8,813 nt of DNA. It comes from an uncultured Bacteroidales bacterium. GTDB lineage: Bacteria; Bacteroidota; Bacteroidia; Bacteroidales; Paludibacteraceae. The stretch spans positions 1 to 8,813 of the forward strand of contig CAKVBV010000079.1 of NCBI GenBank assembly GCA_934725535.1. The letters are read 5' to 3'. The position numbers and the translations under genes are program-made. Under the pieces are notes generated by a model, which was not told the DNA's origin, did not search any database, and was given only the letters and a program-made list of their open reading frames with translations. The stretch's first letter is position 1; each line of letters begins with the position of its first letter. Shown here piece by piece: positions 5,784-8,813 of this stretch.

Positions 5784-7670
5784 CTATTTCTTGTCGGTCG
5801 GCTTGGGGAGCAGTGCGGCAGGCTTGGAGTCCACTTGTGGCACGGCGAGGTGGTCGAAAGTCTCCTCGAAATCCCAGTTGGCGCGCAACTTGAGTTTCTT
5901 GGGGAAATAATAGACGGGCTCGGGTTGGCGGCGGGTGAGCCAGTCGCCCGTTGTCCAACGCCCGTCGCCGTTGAGGTCAAGGTACAGGCGCAGGTAGTAG
6001 GTGGTCGGCGCGAGGTACTCAAACTTGGTGCCGTCGGGCGAGGCGGGCTGCTCGCGCAGTACCGCGTCTTTCTCGCTGAGCAGTTGGATACGCGCCCGCG
6101 GGTCGTACTGCGCCATACGCACGAGGATATTGGCGTATTCGTCGGTGGATTTGAGTTTGATATTCGCCTTCACGGCATCGTTGCACACGCCGTAGATGTC
6201 GCGGCAAGCGGCGGAGTCTATCTCCAGCACATACGATTCGGCAGGCTCCAACTTGGCTATCACGCAGGTCTGCATACGTATCGTGTCCTTTTCCACGATT
6301 CGTATCGGAACAGGCGTTAGCACGGTATCGACCTTGTGCGCAAGGTGAATCATCTCACTATGCACCGAATCCAACGGGAATGCCGAATAGATGCGCAGTG
6401 TGTCGTATATCTCGAACTTGGACGAGGCGTTGGTTTTGAGTTCCAGTTTGCGTTCGCGCTTCTTTCGTTCCTGCGCCTCACGCGCTTTCTGCGACATACG
6501 CGGACGGCGATACACGGCAAGCACCGTGTCGGTTTGCGGCACGAGATTGTAGAGCGAGTCGGAGATTAAGTAGGTCATTTGCAGGTAGATACTGTCCTGT
6601 GATATGGCAACGGAGTCCGTGAGCCAATAGGTGAGAGTATCAAGGTTGGGCGATGCCTGCAACAGGGTATAGTCCAACCAGTTGACCCACGCAGAGTCAG
6701 AGCGGGTGCTATCCGCTTCACTCGGACGCATAGCGCGTATAGCGGGCATGCTATCCTGCGGAGTGGCGAAGATAAGGGTGAAGGCGTGCTGCTCCTCGCG
6801 ATAGACGCCACGGAAATAATGCCGCTGCTTGTCCTCGGTGAAGTACCACAGTACAAGGTCGTGCGGCTCGTAGTAGCGCACCTCATGGGTGTGGATGGAG
6901 TCTATCTGTCTGGTAAACAGCGTGTCGCCTGTTGTGAGGTCGATGCCAACGGTGTCGCGCCAAAGGGTGTCGTGCTCGGCAACAATGTCAAGGTAAGGAG
7001 TGAGCATCGTGTCAGAAAACGCGAGGGCTTCTCCGGGTTGGTAGAGGTAATCGCGGCTGACATCGTTGAGTGCGAACAACCGATAGGCACCGTCACGTAT
7101 GTTGTGAATGACGAAATAGCCGTCATCATCACTGCGCGTGATGCGGGTGAAGGGCAGGGTGCTCAGTGCCGAGTCCTCGGGATTGCTGTGGATACCGACC
7201 ACCACGCCCGACACTGGATTGAGGTCTTCTGCATTGATAACCAATCCTTCTATGCCCAACGAGTCAATGTAGTCGCCCGTGGAAAAGGAGAATACATAGT
7301 CGTGCAGCGGAGTCTTCTCGTTGTAATCGCAGATAGCGGCACCGAAATCTATGGTGTAGGTGGTGGAGTCCAACAGGTCTTCCACGAAAGTCACCGTCAG
7401 TGTCTTGCCGAACGCCTTGACCTCGGGCGGGCGTTGTTGCGGGGGAGAGAACAGGACATTCTTCTGTATGTCGTCCAATTGGATGTACTCATCGAAATGT
7501 ATCTCCACTTTTTTGCCGTGGAAATTCAGGGTACCGCTCACGGGTAGTTCCTTTACTACTGCAGGCGGTATGGTGTCACGAGGGCCACCTTGCGGTCCGC
7601 CGCCGCGGTTGGCGCAGGCAGTAAACAGCACCATCGTGAGCAATACGATATATATAAGGTGTCTGTGCAT
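5784..7670 (-). CDS. Ig-like (SbsA/Big_5-type) lipoprotein
   Basis: A 628-residue lipoprotein. The N-terminus has a short lipoprotein signal ending VLFTAC, so Cys19 should be lipidated, followed by ANRGGGPQGGPRDTIPP, a start I associate with Bacteroidota Ig-like domain proteins. Residues about 34-132 form the Big_5-like domain (DTIPPAVV ... YVFSFSTG). About 138-210 resembles a carboxypeptidase-regulatory-like beta domain (GLVINAEDLNPVSGVVVGIH ... GYFVIHNIRDGAYRLFALND). A Lys/Arg/Glu-rich probable helix lies at about 392-412. The C-terminal part has DLNGDGRW (565-572) and RANWDFEE (596-603), conserved positions in this family. There is no acidic surface-export signal right after Cys19, so a periplasm-facing location is more likely than the cell surface (inference). 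Function is unknown. It starts 5 bases after the deacetylase stop, strongly suggesting translational linkage. Confidence 0.88.
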   Translation of the reverse strand: MHRHLIYIVLLTMVLFTACANRGGGPQGGPRDTIPPAVVKELPVSGTLNFHGKKVEIHFDEYIQLDDIQKNVLFSPPQQRPPEVKAFGKTLTVTFVEDLLDSTTYTIDFGAAICDYNEKTPLHDYVFSFSTGDYIDSLGIEGLVINAEDLNPVSGVVVGIHSNPEDSALSTLPFTRITRSDDDGYFVIHNIRDGAYRLFALNDVSRDYLYQPGEALAFSDTMLTPYLDIVAEHDTLWRDTVGIDLTTGDTLFTRQIDSIHTHEVRYYEPHDLVLWYFTEDKQRHYFRGVYREEQHAFTLIFATPQDSMPAIRAMRPSEADSTRSDSAWVNWLDYTLLQASPNLDTLTYWLTDSVAISQDSIYLQMTYLISDSLYNLVPQTDTVLAVYRRPRMSQKAREAQERKKRERKLELKTNASSKFEIYDTLRIYSAFPLDSVHSEMIHLAHKVDTVLTPVPIRIVEKDTIRMQTCVIAKLEPAESYVLEIDSAACRDIYGVCNDAVKANIKLKSTDEYANILVRMAQYDPRARIQLLSEKDAVLREQPASPDGTKFEYLAPTTYYLRLYLDLNGDGRWTTGDWLTRRQPEPVYYFPKKLKLRANWDFEETFDHLAVPQVDSKPAALLPKPTDKK

Positions 7671-7675
7671 CAGGA

Positions 7676-8275
7676 TTATAGTTTGGGTTCAGGTATGGCA
7701 AGACATTCATATCCCTCGCTTTGCAGCCATTCCAGCACGAGTGGAAGTGCCTCAAGCAGGCGGTCTTGCGTCTTGACAGAGTCATGGAAATTGATGATAC
7801 TGCCGTGGCGGGTGTAGTGTTGCACTATCCAAAGCATGTCTTTTGCCGTGTATCGGGCGTTGTAATCGTGCGTCAGCACGTCCCAAAGGCAGATTTGATA
7901 CCCCTGTTTGAGCAGGGCTTGCTTCTCTGCATAGCGCATACGCCCGTAGGGAGGACGGAACAAACGGGTATGCAATACCTCATCGGTATGCTCCACATTC
8001 TTGATATATGTGCTTGTAGCAAACAAGCATCCTTTCAGATGATGGTACGTATGGTTGCCTATACTATGTCCTTCCGCCCGCACACGTGCCACAATATCAG
8101 GGTGTTGTGCCGCATTATCACCGACCATAAAGAACGTAGCCTTCGCCCCGTATTGTGCCAATATATCCAACACTTGCGGGGTACATTCGGGTATAGGACC
8201 ATCGTCAAAGGTCAGATATACGACCTTTGACGATGGTGTTATCCGCCACGTGACGCCCTTATACAGGCGTTGCAA
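7676..8275 (-). CDS. Polysaccharide deacetylase (NodB homology, CE4 family)
   Basis: A metal-dependent deacetylase of N-acetylated sugars, probably acting on cell-wall or surface glycan. All five NodB motifs are intact (residues counted from the TTG at 8275): TFDDGP with D24 and D25; HTYHH with metal ligands H75 and H79; RPPYG at 107-111; WDVLTHD from W131; and INFHD with H164. No signal peptide is visible, so any extracytoplasmic role is uncertain. The start is a problem. TTG at 8275 is the first conventional start, but the frame stays open to a TAG at 8326-8324. The upstream residues (RVPLLYQFPTW) look like the normal N-terminus of Bacteroidales homologues, so translation may begin at a rare ATT (8317) or ATA codon. 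It lies between the ROK kinase gene and the Ig-like lipoprotein gene, likely in one operon. Confidence 0.88.
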   Translation of the reverse strand: MQRLYKGVTWRITPSSKVVYLTFDDGPIPECTPQVLDILAQYGAKATFFMVGDNAAQHPDIVARVRAEGHSIGNHTYHHLKGCLFATSTYIKNVEHTDEVLHTRLFRPPYGRMRYAEKQALLKQGYQICLWDVLTHDYNARYTAKDMLWIVQHYTRHGSIINFHDSVKTQDRLLEALPLVLEWLQSEGYECLAIPEPKL

Positions 8276-8336
8276 CCACGTTGGGAACTGATATAGCAGG
8301 GGTACCCGTATGATAATTATCTGCTATTTACGTTTT

Positions 8337-8813
8337 CTACAACTCCCAAGCCAGTGCCGATGCGCCGAGAATAGCGGCATCGCTCTCCTTGAGGTCAGAG
8401 AAGATGACCTTTACTTTGTCTTTCCAGTGCGGCAGTACGTTGGCATTCATGGCTTCCACTATGGGTTTGAGAATGAAATCTCCGCTCTTTGTCAAGCCGC
8501 CAAACATGATGATAGCCTCAGGCGACGAGAAGGCAATAAAGTCAGCAAACTTCTCTCCCAACATGCGTCCCGTGAAGTCGAAGATACGTTTAGCCACGGC
8601 ATCTCCCTTGGCAGCAGCATCGTACACGTCCTTGGAGGTGATACTGTCGATGTCCAACTCGCGCAACAGGGTAGGCTCATTCGTGGTCATCACAATCTCT
8701 TTGGCAGTACGCGCCACACCGTTGGCGGAAGCATACGCCTCCAAACAGCCTTTCTGTCCGCACCCGCACAGACGGGCATTCTCACCGCGCACGGCTTTGG
8801 TATGCCCCAATTC
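8337..8813 (-). CDS. ROK-family sugar kinase (glucokinase-like), C-terminal part
   Basis: The window holds only the last 158 residues; the gene continues beyond 8813 and its ATP-binding N-terminus is not seen. The visible part begins ELGHT, which is the ROK metal/substrate motif, and continues with the zinc-binding signature CGCGQKGCLEAYAS. Downstream is the ROK C-terminal core (SPEAIIMFGGLTKSGDFILKP) and the ending SDAAILGASALAWEL. ROK kinases phosphorylate glucose or related hexoses with ATP in the cytoplasm; in Bacteroidales this subtype is usually annotated as glucokinase, but substrate cannot be assigned from this half. No HTH can be looked for. It would be the most upstream visible gene of the minus-strand cluster, and its stop at 8337 lies 61 bases before the TTG of the deacetylase. 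Confidence 0.9.
   Translation of the reverse strand, partial: ELGHTKAVRGENARLCGCGQKGCLEAYASANGVARTAKEIVMTTNEPTLLRELDIDSITSKDVYDAAAKGDAVAKRIFDFTGRMLGEKFADFIAFSSPEAIIMFGGLTKSGDFILKPIVEAMNANVLPHWKDKVKVIFSDLKESDAAILGASALAWEL

Noticed and set aside
6786..7547. 253-codon plus-strand open frame opposite the Ig-like lipoprotein gene
   Set aside because: Antisense to a gene with clear lipoprotein signal and domain motifs; Val/Gly-rich with no recognisable domain.

Overview
The window looks like a chromosomal segment of a member of the phylum Bacteroidota, most likely order Bacteroidales. Four intergenic promoters fit or resemble the Bacteroides-type consensus (TTTG, about 20 bases, then TAnnTTTG). 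The gene content also fits: a DUF5103/T9SS plug-type protein, a seven-helix membrane regulator with an AraC-type DNA-binding end, and an SbsA-Ig-like lipoprotein of the 'GGGPQGGPRDTIPP' type. Intergenic DNA carries short C-rich and palindromic repeats of a kind seen in this phylum. The genus cannot be fixed from the sequence alone.

Layout. Bases 1-204 hold a promoter for the first gene and perhaps a divergent one leaving the window to the left. Bases 205-1365 (+) encode the membrane-tethered AraC-family regulator. Bases 1366-1525 hold a promoter preceded by a perfect inverted repeat framed by a 10-bp direct repeat. Bases 1526-2005 (+) encode a small exported Gly/Trp-rich protein, probably an outer-membrane beta-barrel, followed by a strong intrinsic terminator. 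Bases 2111-2779 are a gene-free, repeat-rich island between convergent genes: five copies of an 11-bp tandem repeat that run into a 35-bp near-perfect palindrome, then a C-rich repeat, then two abutting hairpins. Bases 2780-4156 (-) encode the DUF5103 (T9SS plug) protein. Its promoter is back-to-back with the promoter of tRNA-Thr(CGT) at 4294-4366 (+).

From 8813 down to 4455, five minus-strand genes are closely spaced and probably form one operon: a ROK-family sugar kinase (only its C-terminal part is in the window), a NodB-type polysaccharide deacetylase, an Ig-like lipoprotein, a YdeI/OmdA-family protein, and a PnuC-family vitamin transporter. Most of the set points to envelope and small-molecule metabolism, but no single pathway joins them.

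The most interesting items are not known systems. They are the 11-bp repeat array fused to a long palindrome, a palindromic repeat present in both the convergent island and the 3' end of the YdeI gene (where it encodes the last 20 or so residues), the operator-like element before the outer-membrane protein gene, and the lack of a normal start codon for the deacetylase. I saw no CRISPR array, transposase, phage gene or recognisable defence system.
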